From NCBI GenBank assembly GCA_934045075.1, contig OW203750.1, positions 6,343,410-6,407,409 of the forward strand: a stretch of 64,000 nucleotides of DNA, written 5' to 3'. The notes below the pieces were generated by a model, which saw only the letters and a list, made by a program, of their open reading frames with translations, searched no databases and was not told the origin of the DNA. Made by a program: the position numbers and the translations under genes. The DNA is from Yponomeuta sedellus. Lineage: Eukaryota > Arthropoda > Insecta > Lepidoptera > Yponomeutidae. Below, one piece after another: positions 11,824-23,709 of this stretch; within the stretch, counting starts at the first letter, position 1, and each line of letters starts with the position of its first letter.

Positions 11824-12329
11824 ATAGCTTCGTAGACCACTTGGAATGCCTCCAGGGACCTCCGTGATCCACCGGTGGTCTAGACTTCACTTCGACTTCA
11901 CCCGTCTAGAGAGAGTGGAGATGCCCTGTATAAGGCTGGGCGCATGCTGAGACGCAGACGACGCAGCACGGCGCAGAATAGTTGCGTCCCACCATACGGT
12001 GGGGGCCTATGTGTGCTTCAACTGCCCTGCCCTGAACTGAACTGTGCTACGCCGTGCTGCGTCGCCTGCGTCTCAGCATGCGCCCAGCCTCAATCATCTC
12101 ATTCCAAAGGCCGACGGTAGGCTGAGAAACAGGATGGCAATGCCATTGATCATCGTGCAAACCCCCTCTACGTTAGAATGGAAGGCGGGCAAGATAAGCG
12201 TGTCACAGTCAGTAACTGTCTATTGATTTTCCGGGCCACTCGGTGACCTAGAAACGGCCATTGTGGCCGGTGGCCAGCGGTGACCTATAATAATGCAGCC
12301 TGTATTCGTAAAAAACCTCGTGAGGAAAC

Positions 12330-12435
12330 CTGAGTGGCTGAGGTGTTCAAATATTTCGTTGCTTGAAATTGGCAAGACGCGGTGGGCACGCATGGTAATT
12401 AAGCCCGTATTCTTTCTCTCTCTGCCGTGGGACGT
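12330..12435 (-). repeat. Dispersed repeat (gggcacaggcc family), minus strand
   Basis: This has cgcggtgggcacgcatggta and cctgagtggctgaggtgttc. The same family lies at 6945-7030, 12628-12730, 19112-19265, 22975-23045, 24670-24740 and 25283-25395. It is probably the 3' tail of a lepidopteran retroelement. The class is not certain. Confidence 0.65.
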
Positions 12436-12449
12436 TTATTAGGCTAAAT

Positions 12450-12541
12450 AAATACATGGACATGGACATACAATAAATGAAACCAATAACGGCGAGATCT
12501 GTGTAATATGTCTATGAATATTTATTATTTATTTATTGTAT
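12450..12541 (+). mobile_element. tRNA-derived SINE, second family, tail only
   Basis: The tail cgagatctgtgtaatatgtc to tatttatttattg is seen; no head. Confidence 0.65.
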
Positions 12542-12627
12542 TGTATTGTATTGTGAAGGAGTTTGAGAAATATCTAATAGCTCTAAATATTTTTTCGAAC
12601 GCCCGTTGCTCCATTCGAACATATTTT

Positions 12628-12730
12628 ATATATGTCCCATTGCTGGGCACAGGCCTTCTTTCAAATAGAGAATATGGGCTTAATCAACACGCGTGCCCAC
12701 CGCGGATTGATAATTTCAACCGCTGAGGAA
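12628..12730 (+). repeat. Dispersed repeat (gggcacaggcc family)
   Basis: tgtcccattgctgggcacag to cgtgcccaccgcggattg; inverted relative to the copy 200 bases upstream. Confidence 0.65.
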
Positions 12731-13065
12731 ACGCCCCTTGCCCCACGCGGCATGCCCCTTAACGCTTTAAAGTGTATGAAAAAATAACAGTAAGAGTTGA
12801 CTACTGAAGCCAACGACGACGCCTGATTGGACAAATGGCATATCTGTCTCTCTCTCTTAGAGAGAGAGATAAAGTCCTGTGCCTTCTGTTACGAATATAG
12901 GCTATGTAAGCTTCCCCGGATCAGGATCTCTCTTCTCGATAGTCTAATCCGGGTTTGGCTTCAAGCCCTTATAAACCAAATAATCCTGGATGGAGCTTAC
13001 AGGTTCCTGACGGCTAGCGGCTGTGAGTAAAGCCCGTATGAAATACAGTTTAACTAAATTTAAAT

Positions 13066-13315
13066 AATTGATTATATTATTTTTTATGCACTAACCCGTG
13101 CTGAGGATAATTTTAAAAACCTATTCAGAGGCTAAAAATCCCACCCGTGCCGGGCTTATAACACGCGACCTGTTCGCAATACAGAGAATATTGTAAAGAG
13201 GTTCGAAATTTTACTGATGCCGGTGAGTCGCTCATTAGCTCAGTTGGAAAAAGCGCTGGCACGGATATGGGTGCATGCATGGGTGGTATTTTTGGCCTTT
13301 AAATGGGTTTTTAAA
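13066..13315. repeat. Degenerate tRNA-like repeat pair, head to head
   Basis: The minus-strand tail and damaged core (13085-13165) face a plus-strand copy (13175-13315) whose anticodon and T arms are partly deleted. Confidence 0.7.
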
Positions 13316-13342
13316 TTATCGATTTAAGGATTTAAGAATAAG

Positions 13343-13590
13343 AGGCGCTTGTGGCCTAGTCGAACCGAGTGATTGGAATCAATCACTTCAGCTAAGCAAC
13401 AACAGGCCCCGTCATGTGCAGGATGGGTGACGGTCCCGTGATTTCCACTAGTGGCATTTTTTCCGAGTGCTTCCGTGCTTCGCATGGCATGTCAAGCCGT
13501 TGGTGCCGGCTGTATGTAATGGCAGTCGTTAAGCCATGTCAGAGGCCTTATGACCGGCTTGATAACTCTGGCAGTAAGGCCCGCTACGTG
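13343..13590 (+). mobile_element. 5S-derived SINE, lacking its 3' end
   Basis: The head (aatcacttcagctaagcaac, gatgggtgacggtcccgtg) and middle are present. The tail is lost after cccgctacg. Confidence 0.8.
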
Positions 13591-13691
13591 TGAGACATGC
13601 ATTTGTATCCAACGTATCAAGATAGGGCAGTCAAGCTTATCCATTATGGTGAAAAGAATGCCATTGGAGCTGTCCGCACCCTCCCCAACAA

Positions 13692-14011
13692 AGAGCAACA
13701 TAGGGTACGTTCAGTGCATGGATGGGTGACCGTCTATAACTAACACTAATGGTGTTTTTTCGAACGGCTCTGTACTTCACAAGGCACGTTGAGCAGCAGT
13801 TGGTGCCGGCTGCCGTCAATAGATGGCAGTCGTTAATCTAAGTCAGAGGCCTTAGGGCGGCTTGAAAACTTCTGACAGTAAGACCGCCCACTGGTCTTGC
13901 AACCCTCTACCAATCCGGACCTGGCCCCCGTGGTGGAGTATGGCCTATACCTTCCTCAGGGAAGAGACCCGCCCGTGCCCCTCGGTGGGGACATAATGGG
14001 TTGATGATGAT
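13692..14011 (+). mobile_element. Variant 5S-derived SINE (subfamily with gaccgtctat)
   Basis: This has gtgcatggatgggtgaccgtctataac in place of the usual gaccgtcccgtgac. The tail has cctcagggaagagacccgc and ends acgggttgatga-like. The closest relative here is 33007-33345. Confidence 0.75.
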
Positions 14012-14359
14012 TAATAACTATTATTAGCTCGTACATATTTTTATACACTTCAGACTCCTTACAGCGTACAAACACTTTTGAGTTGGTACAGTCGAACGTC
14101 AACTTGTACATTTAGTCGCAAAATCGTCCGTGACGCGACTAAAAGTAGAGTTCACGTGTGAAAAGGTTGATGCGCTGTCGGCAGTTTCGAAATGTATCAT
14201 AAAGTACTGGCAAAGAGGTCTTGTGAACCTCCGGATATCCTAAGAATTAGGGCAAGTGCGAGTCCAACACACCCCATTGAGGGTTCCGTATAAAATTTAG
14301 GTTAAAGGGTCTTGACGGACAGCCGGACGGAAGGAGGGACAAAAAAGTTATAATATAAG

Positions 14360-14618
14360 GGTTCTCCGCTGTATGGTGTCGGCCTAGAGAATAGTACCAA
14401 CCCAATTCTTCCCGCGGGTGTCGTAAAAGGCGACTAAGGGGCACAAACCGGGGGGTGGGCAGCAGCGCCCCCTGCAGTACAATTCCACCTTACTGCGATC
14501 CCCAACCCGCATGCCCAGCGTGGGGATTATGGGCATTACCCCCTATGATAGCACAACGTGGCGCTCTTTAGGGGAGGGCTATGTCCATCAGTGGACTAGT
14601 ATAGCCTGACGACGAAGG
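14360..14618 (+). mobile_element. RTE-related retroelement fragment
   Basis: This contains gtgtcgtaaaaggcgactaa, a phrase typical of lepidopteran RTE elements, and ends with gcgctctttaggggagggct...tagcctgacgacga. It has been truncated and shortened internally. Confidence 0.6.
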
Positions 14619-14700
14619 GTTCCGCTCTTTCTTTCTGAGGTACGGAATCCTAAAATCGTATAAAACTTTAAATAAAAAAAGAGTTATATATTATTTAATT

Positions 14701-14985
14701 AAGACGACCTCGGTGGCGCAGCGGTTTGGCACGCTGACTGCAAAACCGAAGGTCTCGGGTTCGATCCCCGGCCGGGTCAAACTAGGAAACAAAACTTTCT
14801 AGTTTGTCTCGGGGCTTGGATGTTATGTATGTATTTTTTCATACATAGATAACATACAAGACCCGAGATTGTATTAAATCTATCGTCGATTTAGCACCTA
14901 TAACACAAGTAGGGCTAGCGAGATCTGTGTAATATGTCCATGAATATTTGTTTATTTGATTTATTTATTCAAACAATTCTCATCG
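14701..14985 (+). mobile_element. tRNA-derived SINE of a second family (full length)
   Basis: The tRNA-like head is cctcggtggcgcagcggttt...ggttcgatccccggccggg with A and B box motifs. It is followed by a body with caaactaggaaac and an AT-rich tail tgtccatgaatatttg. Confidence 0.83.
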
Positions 14986-15149
14986 CTAAAGATCTTGACA
15001 GGCACTGGTGACAGACTTCAAACGTAAGGGTTCAATCCCTAGGGTTCAGTATCTCAAAACGAAAAACGGAGCGCCGAGATATTTGAACACAGACACTCAG
15101 GTTTCCTCGCAATGTTTTCCTGCACAGTAAGCGAAGGGTATTGCTTCTA

Positions 15150-15262
15150 TAACTTCACAACATAACTTAGAAAACAACGTCATTGATACATGCCCGCACT
15201 GGGAATAGAACCTGGGTCTCTCTCCGGGCCCATTGCTCTACCCACTTGGCTACCACGGCTCA
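15150..15262 (-). repeat. tRNA-like fragment, minus strand
   Basis: On the minus strand tagccaagtgggtagagcaa (D arm) and ccaggttctattcccagtg (T arm) are in order, with an anticodon arm between. It is tRNA-derived, decayed. Confidence 0.6.
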
Positions 15263-15377
15263 AAAACGTCCGTTAATGACTCAAAAACATTAAAAATCTT
15301 ATATAAGTACATATAAGTACATGATACATACTTATACAAATAAGTATAAGTCTTTCTAAATTCCTTCAGCAACTTTC

Positions 15378-15440
15378 CATCGTAAGGTTGTCTGGAAGAA
15401 ATTGCTTTTGGCAATAAGGCCGCTAATTGTACTATGTATA
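15378..15440 (+). repeat. Non-LTR retroelement 3' tail fragment
   Basis: Has aaggttgtctggaagaaatt followed by ggcaataaggccgc. A weaker relative is at 5460-5495. Confidence 0.55.
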
Positions 15441-15504
15441 TTTGCAATTGTTTTGTATTTGTTGTTTTTCCAGTGTACAATAAAGAATATTCTTATCTTG
15501 TCTT

Positions 15505-15640
15505 ACAACATTTTAAACAAGCGCGACTTGAAAACAATATTAGAATATTTTCGACGACGTTACAGTCATCGTGATCACGAGACTGTAACGTCGTCGAAAT
15601 GTCGAGGTAAAATAGGAATAAATTACTACGTGATTAAGTC
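15505..15640. repeat. Repeat with a near-perfect palindrome (cgacgacgttacagt)
   Basis: tttcgacgacgttacagtc and gactgtaacgtcgtcgaaa face each other across about 13 bases (centre near 15576). The right half continues gtaaaataggaataaattac, also at 17640-17680. Only the left-type end recurs at 5690-5745 (cgacgtttcg). Confidence 0.65.
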
Positions 15641-15967
15641 CCAAAAATATGCTAATAAAGTACATACACATTTGCACTACCCCTCCGTAGGCCGGTTTTT
15701 ACTTCTTGATCTACGGATCTCTAAAAACTGGCTTTATTCTACTGCCCCGGCCTCACATCAAGGGGTCACTTAAGAGGGGCCTCTAAGGAAACGGATGCGC
15801 AGTCGACTACCCCTTAATGGTGGGGATTATGGAGTACTGAGGGTAAAAGAATGGATACAGTTGGTGTGGTGGTGTTTTGGTGACAATTTTTTTTCTATAT
15901 TGAAGCTAATATTGAAGTATTTTTTGTATCTTATTTTCAATTTTCACGATATAGCTGTTTATAGCTC

Positions 15968-16200
15968 AACGCCGTGGCCTGGTCGAAGCTCAAGTGATTG
16001 GAATCAATCACTTGAGTTAAGCAACAGGCGCGGTCAGCCGCAGCATGGGTGACCGTCCCGTGACTACCACTAGTTGCATTTTTTCGAGCGCTTCCGTGCT
16101 TCGCAAGGTGCGTTAAGCCGTTGGTGCCGGCTGTCACTTGATGGCAGTAACCTTACGGCGATGCAGGAAGAGACCCGTGCCTCAGCAGTGGGTTGACATC
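15968..16200 (+). mobile_element. 5S-derived SINE with internal deletion
   Basis: The head is intact to ccggctgtca, then about 130 bases are missing before gcgatgcaggaagagacccg. Confidence 0.8.
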
Positions 16201-16899
16201 GATTGAATTAAGTACATCAGGGCCGCGCAATGAAGTATAAAATCGCTAAAAATTATTAAAAAGTCTTTCACGCAAAATTTGGACACGATTAGAACTGCGA
16301 GACACGATTCCTGAACTATTTACACCTAGAAATTTGTACGGAACCCTCGGCAGGTGAGTATGATTAAAAAGTGAAAATTACTTTACTAAATTCCACCAAA
16401 AATCCACTTCACTTGCAAGTCACTTGCATTGGGGAGCCTGAGGATGCCTTTTCTCACACAAGCATTGGTGTCGGTGGTGGTGTGTTCGTGTCTTGCTTCT
16501 GCTTGAAAAAGTGGTGCATGGTGCTTGTGGGATTTTTGGCGAAATTTAGCAAAACAATTTTCACTTTTTAATGCTATTATGGATTTCCGCAAAGTAACGC
16601 CTGATTCTATACAATAGGTGAGTGTGACTTGCACCTGTCCTGAACTTATATTTTTTACTTCTTGGCCTTAATACCAGAGGCGTTGTAGGTAAGCCTGTAA
16701 CGATATTGTAGAGAAACTGTAATCCATTTTACAGCGTAAGATGTTAGACTAAGCCAATTTGGTTATTGGGTTAACTGCCTAGGTATTACAGAAAAGGGTT
16801 AGATAAGCAATGTAGCCTATCGGCAATGGTAATAGGTAGTACCTATGCAAAGATGAATATGGATGCTGTTAACCAATGCAGTGTCTCTCTGAAGCTAGA

Positions 16900-17260
16900 A
16901 GGGCTCGTGGTCTAGTCGAACCGAGTGATTGGATCAATCACTTGGGTTAAGCAACAGCAGCCGCGGTCAGATGCAGGTTGGGTGACCGTCCCGTGACTAC
17001 CGCTAGTGGCATTTTTTCTGAGCGCTTCTGTGCTTTAAAAGGCTCGCTAAGCCGTTGGAGCCGGCTGTCGTGTAATGGCTGTCATATTAAGCCATGTGAG
17101 CCTTATGGCCGGCTTGATAACTTCTGACAGTAAGGCACGCCCCTGTTTTACAATCCTCCAGCAACCCCGACTTGGCTCCCGTGGTGGAGTATAGCCTAAC
17201 CCTCCTGTGACGCAGGAAGAGACCCATGCCCCAGCAGTGGGGATCTACAAGGGTTGATAT
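16900..17260 (+). mobile_element. 5S-derived SINE, full length
   Basis: This runs from gggctcgtggtctag to gttgatatcgatcg. It is the best nearly complete copy in the 16-18 kb cluster. Confidence 0.88.
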
Positions 17261-17770
17261 CGATCGATTTTTATCACCAATCTGTTCCTGGAAAGGTCTC
17301 AGGCAACGCTATTCCCATCAACGTCTGTACATAATCAATACGAAAAGCCATTTCGCATTCGAATTTGTTAAATAAATTGAAAAGTTTCCGTGGCAACTTT
17401 TCTTCCCTATCAGAGAAGGATTGAGGTCAAACAAAAGGTTATAAGTGGCTGGAACACTGGTTTTAAGCCTCTTGTCCAAATGCTTAAGCTCAAGAAGTGG
17501 CTTATCGTCCGACATTGTCAGTGTAGTGTGTCGCAATCCTAAATGTGCTTTGTGATGGCTGATTGAGGTCTGAAACCTTATCAGCCGAAAATGAACGGGT
17601 ACCAGCCATCAGTCTTCGCGTGACCACGATGGCTGTAACGTCATCGAAACGTCGATGTAAAATAGCAATAAATTACTACGCGATTAAGCCCCGAGAATAT
17701 TCTAACAATTCTAAAGCTCTTACATAAAAGAGTATGAGTATAGATTTTTTAGCTTCTTATTCCCGTTCAC

Positions 17771-18108
17771 GAAGCGCTCGTGGCCTAGTGAAACCGAGTA
17801 ATTGAATCAATCACTTGGGTGAAGCAACAGCAGCCGTGCAGAATGTATGACCATCTCGTGACTACCGCTACTGGCATTTTTTCGGAGCGCTTCCGTGCTT
17901 GGTGCCGGCTGTCGTGTAATAGCAGTCGTTAAGCCATGTCAAAGGTCTTATGGGCGGCTTGATAACTTCTGACAGTAAGGCCCGCCACTGTCTTACAATC
18001 CTCCACCAACCCGGACTTGGCCCCCGTGGTGGAGTATGGCCTAACCTTCCTGCGATGCAGGAAGAGACCCGTGCCCCAGCAGTGGGGACTTACATAGAGT
18101 TGGTATCA
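17771..18108 (+). mobile_element. 5S-derived SINE, full length with small deletions
   Basis: Small gaps remove part of the 5S control region (cagccgtgcagaatgtatgacc) and a segment after cgcttccgtgctt. Confidence 0.85.
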
Positions 18109-19111
18109 TCTGCTTATTAGTAGACATAGCCACGCTACAGCAATACAATAAGTACAGTTTAGTCCATACGCCCGTGTACTAACTGTGTCGGTACCGGAAA
18201 CATTTCATTACATCTGACCTCAGCCGCTTCCAGTGATTACACCGTGTGCAACGCTACGCCACTGGTATACAGGGTGTCTCGGGTCATATTCATTAAATAA
18301 TATGTTCTCGTGGTAATTAAGCCCATAGTAACAAAAGGACAATGTCCATTTTGAGCTATACGTGGACAGAATGTAAGAGAAAAATCGCAATAACCCCTGA
18401 TAATTAATCGAAATAATTAATTTCAAAACAAATATTTTTGGTTATCTCGTTGTATCAATCGACATTTTAAACAGATACAAACTAATAAGAATTTTATCTG
18501 AAATCCAGTCTTTATTTTGTCAACCAGCCTTATTTTTATTTCGGTTGAAATACAAATTGCACAGAAAACAATTTGGAGTTTCTAATGCAACGCGATTTAG
18601 TATTATTTGGGTAAAAAATAATGCACACTAATGCAACGGCATTACAATACTTGCTAGATATGTCGTATTCAATTATTGGTGTGAAAAAATGATTAGAAGA
18701 AATAATCTGGACTTGAGGGGTAAACTATTTATTTATGGCAACACTAGACAAAAAAAAATTGTTTGAATTGTCATTGTCACCGGCTAAAACAAACAAAACG
18801 ATTGATTCATTCATTGTTTTTGCTGTTTCTTTGCTTCTAGTGAATATTGTTTGTTTTATTACTACTTTGGCTTGTTAAAATGGATCCCGATTTATCGATC
18901 AACTACGAATTTTGTACCGGACTTACTTTGTGGTAGGCAAAGCAAGCAAATCATAGGACACCTTGCAGCAAAAAGTCACAATGCAGGTATATTGATGCAA
19001 ATTAATTACTGTAATAAGGTTCTTACTAATTCATACTACAAAACCTACTACTTAGTTTTAATTCAATTGACTGTTCACGCTTGGCCAAATCGTCCATACA
19101 AAGTGGACAAA
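18109..19111. other. No recognisable feature
   Basis: AT-rich DNA with no exon or clear repeat. Confidence 0.4.
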
Positions 19112-19265
19112 GTCCTTTGTGAAAACTGAGTGTCTGAAGTGTTCGAATAACTCAGCGCATGAAATTGCCAAACTGCGGTGAGCACGCGTGGTAATTGAGC
19201 CCATAATCTCTCTTTCTGAGAGAAGGTTTGCACCCTGCACTGGGACGTTAGACTAATTATCAATT
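19112..19265 (-). repeat. Dispersed repeat (gggcacaggcc family), longest copy
   Basis: Minus strand, from aaactgagtgtctgaagtgt to ctgcactgggacgtt. Confidence 0.65.
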
Positions 19266-19815
19266 ATCAAGAATCGGAACTACTCATTGTAGAAAAAATA
19301 TTTTTCATTTCTTATTACTCTGAAAGTAGTATTGTTTTTATCTGATGATTGGGTGGAAAATGCTGCTTTCCTCCATAGGGAGGGAAAAACACATTCAAAT
19401 TACTTCCCACCTAAGGGCCGAAACAGATGAGTATTCCGCCAATTTATTTTGACTTTTTAAATTTCAAACATGGAACTCACCGCGTAATTGAGCCGCAACT
19501 TATTCCGCTCAAAGAAGTTTGCGCTAAGTTTATACACTGGCTGTTTAGAAACTCTCATGGCCGCAGTATTTTTTTAATTAGTTTTTTTTTACATAATGTA
19601 TTTAGACATCAGGAATTGATTCTTTCGACCCTCGGTTAGCAATGAACAATTTTTATCACCCTGTATAGCTCTATTTATTAGTCGTATGCACCTAGCCTAC
19701 AACACGTCGTAAATACTCATCTTAAAGTAATATTTACGAGCCTGTTCGTCCTTCCGTTAGGTAACGGTTTTTATATATTTGTATCACTGCTCATTAATTT
19801 TATTTTTACTAATAA

Positions 19816-20153
19816 TATATCGATATCATCCCTTTGTATGTCCGCACTAATGGGGCATGGGTCTCTACCTGTACTCCACCACGGGGGCCAAGTCCGGGTT
19901 GGTAGAGGATTGTCAGACAGCGGGCCTTACTGTCAGAAGTTATCAAGCCGCCCATAAGGCCTCTGACTCCCGTTGCATGACAGCCGCTACCGACGGTTTA
20001 ACGTGCCTTGCGAAGCACGGAAGCGCTCGGAAAAATGTCACTATAGGTAGTCACGGGATGATCGCCCCTCCTGCAACTGACCGCGCCTGCATGTTGTTGC
20101 TTAATTCAAGCGATTGATTCCCATCACTCGGTTCGACTAGGCCACGAGCGCTT
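19816..20153 (-). mobile_element. 5S-derived SINE, near full length
   Basis: Minus strand; the head at the right is gaagcgctcgtggcctagtcg. A stray 30-base piece (cctgcgatgcaggaagagacc) lies at 20185-20205. Confidence 0.83.
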
Positions 20154-20226
20154 CGAATTATTCCCTACTATATAGATGATAGTATTCCTGCGATGCAGGA
20201 AGAGACCAGAGAGAAATTATATTAAA

Positions 20227-20696
20227 TCAATTATAAAGTATAAAAATTAATCGCTGACTGTGTTGGTAAGCGCAAATCTCAAGAGCAGAGTGCTTAGTGC
20301 GAGTTTGACAGATCCAATCGACTAACTTTACTACCGCGAGCATTGAGTAGTGAGTATGCGTAAGTTAACCGTTCGAACTGGCAAAACGCTGTCACAGTAC
20401 AACTCGCACTCGCGTTTATTCGTGTTTTGGCTGGTAAACGTGTTCACTTCTCAACGTAAACCATTACAACTCGCACTCAGCAATTTTAATTTCCATACTT
20501 GTCGCTAGGTGGCGCTCCCTCGATGCCATAGAAATATGAGTTTACGTTAACGCGACCGAGTAGTTAAAAAACTCGCACTAAGCACTCAGTTGAACCGATT
20601 TCACTAATTCGTTTTTAGAATATTCCTTGAAGTAGATACGAAAAATAAAAGAAAAATTAAGAATCGACTGGGTACGAAGTTCAATGGGTCAGCTAG
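20227..20696 (+). mobile_element. Helitron copy interrupted by a MITE
   Basis: This starts TCAATTATAAAG after an A and ends GCTAG before T. The Helitron body is split at 20289-20586 by an inverted-repeat element. Confidence 0.8.
20289..20586. mobile_element. MITE with AGTGCTTAGTGCGAGTTT ends
   Basis: Inverted ends are agtgcttagtgcgagttt and aactcgcactaagcact. The insertion site can be read from intact Helitron copies, and CAG is duplicated on both sides (20286-20288, 20587-20589). The element is 298 bp, carries several internal tcgcact phrases and no ORF. A second copy lies at 62000-62304. Confidence 0.85.
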
Positions 20697-20714
20697 TAAT
20701 TATTTAAAATTACA

Positions 20715-20912
20715 CAAATTACCTCAAAATTTACATTTGATGACAATACTTTAAGTCTTTTTCTCGCAAGTTCATGGACTTTGTTTATAAAATTGGCAGC
20801 GTGTTATCTAAAACAATGTCCGAGGTAACTTTATTTATTATAATGTGACACTTTTCGAACCGGTACAATCTTGTTTACTAAAAGGGACAAGTAGAGATAA
20901 ATAGACTGTACA
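20715..20912. mobile_element. Degenerate copy of the tacagtctatttattc MITE
   Basis: This shares ttggcagcgtgttatctaaa and the right end aaatagactgta. The left arm is mostly lost. Confidence 0.65.
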
Positions 20913-22494
20913 AGGGTTGATATCGAGCATATTTTTTTGTGGTAAAATAAATCATTCATTCATTACTTCTGTGCTGAAAGTTAAACGTTTTTTCCATTAG
21001 TCCAATGAGGCAGTCTCACTAAAACAGAAACTACTGCAGCAGAGGTCACAGCATTGCGTCACGATTTGGCGCAACGCTCGTGTGTTGCAGTGACTTTGGC
21101 ACCGTGTCTGTGGATATTGAACCTTAAGCCCACAGAGATAACGGTCAAGGCTACCTTGGTTAGCCGTGGTTAGCCAGCTGCTAATTTGTAGGCTCGGGCC
21201 ACGCTCGAGCCGAATTTTCAAAGCAGGTCAAACCTAACAAGCAAAACCTACTTGGAGGATAGGCGAAAGAGGTTTGAGATTTTTTCTTTCTTAAAAAAAA
21301 CATGCGAAACCTTTTTGCTTTGTTTTGGAACTTTTCTTCGAAAAGGGTTTCATAAATAATCGAGTCGAGAATCGATTTATAACAGCAAACTGTCGATTTA
21401 AGCTTTTAATAAATAGTTTTGACTTTAATGCTCTTTTACTTTGCTCTCTGTGTGTGGTATTTTCATTAGATAAATATATTATATTTCCAATTTTTAGCCC
21501 AATCAAAACCTATGTCTACAAACAATCTGTTTTAGAAAGAACTGTAAAACGTAAGGGTTGACCTACTTATATGGAATACAACTTTTCACGTGAAATTAAA
21601 TCAGAAATCTCAAATCGTTTCTTACTCAATATATTAAAATCTCTTGTCACCATGTTTGCTATCGAACTATTTCAATATCGGTAAAGAATTTCAATCAGAT
21701 TACGATCAGAATAACCATACCTATCTGAAACATGTAGAAGAGTTTCAACTCTACCTGCAATTACCCATGAAAGTAGTGATCGGAAAGAAAAGTTCCAAGT
21801 GCTACTAAAATCAATAAGGCCAAGGTAAATTCATGATTGACTAGCGCAAATCACCTCGGCGGGAAACTTGACAGCTGCAAGATGGAACATGCCAAGAGCA
21901 AGTCGAACATTCGGTCAGGTGATCCTCTAGCTATAGTTATGATTTCGTAAACGGTAGTGGGTTGTTCTCCGAGTGCACCTCCGGATGATACGCGTTTTTT
22001 TACGTATGTAAGTTTTAGTTACTAAAAATAAAAAAAAATAAAAAAACTAAAGGACAATGATCAAGGGGAAAATATCGGTAAAAATATAAAAGTAATAAAA
22101 GTATTTGAAGAAAAACGTCGTGAGCAAACCTGAGTACCTATCTGAGATGTTCATATTATATACTCTTGAAATTTCCAATTCACGTTGAACAAGCGTGCCA
22201 AATCAGGCATGTGCCCTGCAGTAACACGTATATGATTAAAGACTATATTTAAAAAAAACCTTTTCATTTTGATCGTTTCACTATTTACCTTTTTTTAAGT
22301 AAGAAACGTTGTATGGATTTCAATAGTATGGAAAGTATGGAAAACTAAACTAATTTCACAAAGTAAATACTTAAGAAACGTTCTGTCACGTTCTTATCTG
22401 GGAAATTGGAAGAGACAGCACTAAAGTTAAATATTTACTTAGCGAAATTATGAAATAGGAAACTCATCATTTTCGAAAATATAATAATAATAAT
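20913..22494. other. No recognisable feature
   Basis: Non-coding; contains short open frames on both strands with no protein-like pattern. Confidence 0.4.
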
Positions 22495-22670
22495 AAATAT
22501 TCATGGACATACTACACAGATCTCGTTAGCCCTATACTAAGTACAACTAAATGACTTGCGTTACAGGTGCTAACTCAACGACAGATTTAATACAATAAAT
22601 ACGTAAATAACATCCAAGACCAGAGACAAACTAGAAGTTCGTTTCCTAGTTTGACTCAATATTTTAATAT
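22495..22670 (-). mobile_element. tRNA-derived SINE, second family, head missing
   Basis: Minus-strand body and tail (catggacatactacacagat ... cctagtttgac). It ends where the tRNA-like head should begin. Confidence 0.75.
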
Positions 22671-22675
22671 TTTAA

Positions 22676-23355
22676 TGGAGATTATGTTACAGTGCTACAC
22701 AAGAAATAAGTCTCGCGGATGTACCTGCGCAGATGACCAAATTTTGGATGTGCGGCAAGTTTTAGAATTTCTCAGACGAGTAAAGAAGTTTTAATGATTT
22801 TTTGGGTACCGTACCTCGGCGCCTAATAGGCAAAAACATTGTTGCTCTAACGATCGTCGGTCAAGGTCCTTTTTTAGGAACGGGTGAGCAATCAAGTTAA
22901 AATTAATGTTCAATTGTAAGGAATATTCTAGGTGTAATATTATATTCATCAAAGTTTTTTTATACGTAGCCTCGAGGTCACACTGCAGGGCACAGGCTTT
23001 CTCTCAGAAAGATAGTACGAGTATATATTCTCATATGGGCTTAATAATTACAGCGCTACACACGAAGTAAGTCTCGCGGCAAATTTTGGATGTGCGGCAA
23101 GTTGATCGATCAATCAGATAGTTTCATTTTATGGCAGGCAGCGCGCCTTTGTTGCTATTGGTTGATTCAACGTCATCGATGCAGGTGACTATTAGTTTGG
23201 AAATATTAGCGTGAGCGAAATACTCGTAGGTAGCGCTACTGCGGCAATTAATTCTGCACCTTAACCGTATCGGTTAAAAATCATGTTGAATGTACGAGTA
23301 CTTATAGCTCCGGGTACTTTCGTTACACTTCTTCCTAATCTGCGCGAACGAAGAT
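22676..23355 (-). repeat. Dispersed repeat in two pieces, inverse of 58045-58575
   Basis: 22685-22765 and 23041-23355 contain gctacacaagaaataagtct, gatgtgcggcaagtt, tgattcaacgtcatcgatgc and ccttaaccgtatcggttaaa. The same phrases appear in reverse complement in the orb2 3'UTR region. The first piece repeats part of the second, so there are at least two insertions. Confidence 0.75.
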
Positions 23356-23382
23356 TCCCGAAGGGACTTTTATTTTAGAATC

Positions 23383-23424
23383 TTGTTTACTAAATTGGAC
23401 AAGTAAGAATAAATAGACTATACA
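23383..23424 (+). mobile_element. Right-end fragment of the same MITE
   Basis: This contains only agaatcttgtttactaaatt and the following arm to atagacta. Confidence 0.7.
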
Positions 23425-23675
23425 CTGTGTAGGTACTAAAAAATCCACTTTAGGATTTTTAAAAAAGGAAGGAAAAAGGAAAGAAATAACGGAATAAAAA
23501 ATCTTTAGGAACCGCGGAACCCAAGAAAGAGCGAAAACTCGCCTACTAACTCAATCAGCCAACTTGAATACCCCATAAAATATGTCGTTCCAATGACAAC
23601 CAGACTCTAGCCCATTGTGTATAATATCGACATCATAACGTTCACGGCTACCCTGACTCGTGACAAATAGTGGAC

Positions 23676-23709
23676 ATAAATAAAAACTGACGTAAACAAA
23701 ACACCAGTC
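23676..23709 (+). promoter_or_regulatory. Candidate core promoter (TATA-like plus initiator)
   Basis: A TATA-like stretch (ataaataaaa, 23676-23685) lies about 29 bp upstream of CCAGTC at 23704-23709. That sequence is a near match to the arthropod initiator TCAGTY, with the presumed start base A at 23706. From there to the ATG at 24014 there is no ATG at all. Spacing and motif fit are seen in the sequence. Promoter function, and the link to the short exon downstream, are inference. Confidence 0.22.

Larger units (their letters stand above)
10561..12329. other. Non-coding, repeat fragments only
   Basis: Contains short pieces of a dispersed repeat with a gagggttccgt phrase (10918-10965, also at 14250-14295 and reversed at 30138-30185) and tRNA-like fragments (11020-11045, 11590-11823). 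11930-12090 contains a ctgagacgcagacgacgcag segment and its inverted copy near 12055, a foldback of about 150 bases. Confidence 0.5.

Noticed and set aside
16371..16634. Overlapping ORFs on both strands near 16.5 kb
   Set aside because: Neither strand shows a known domain or conserved pattern; no splice context.
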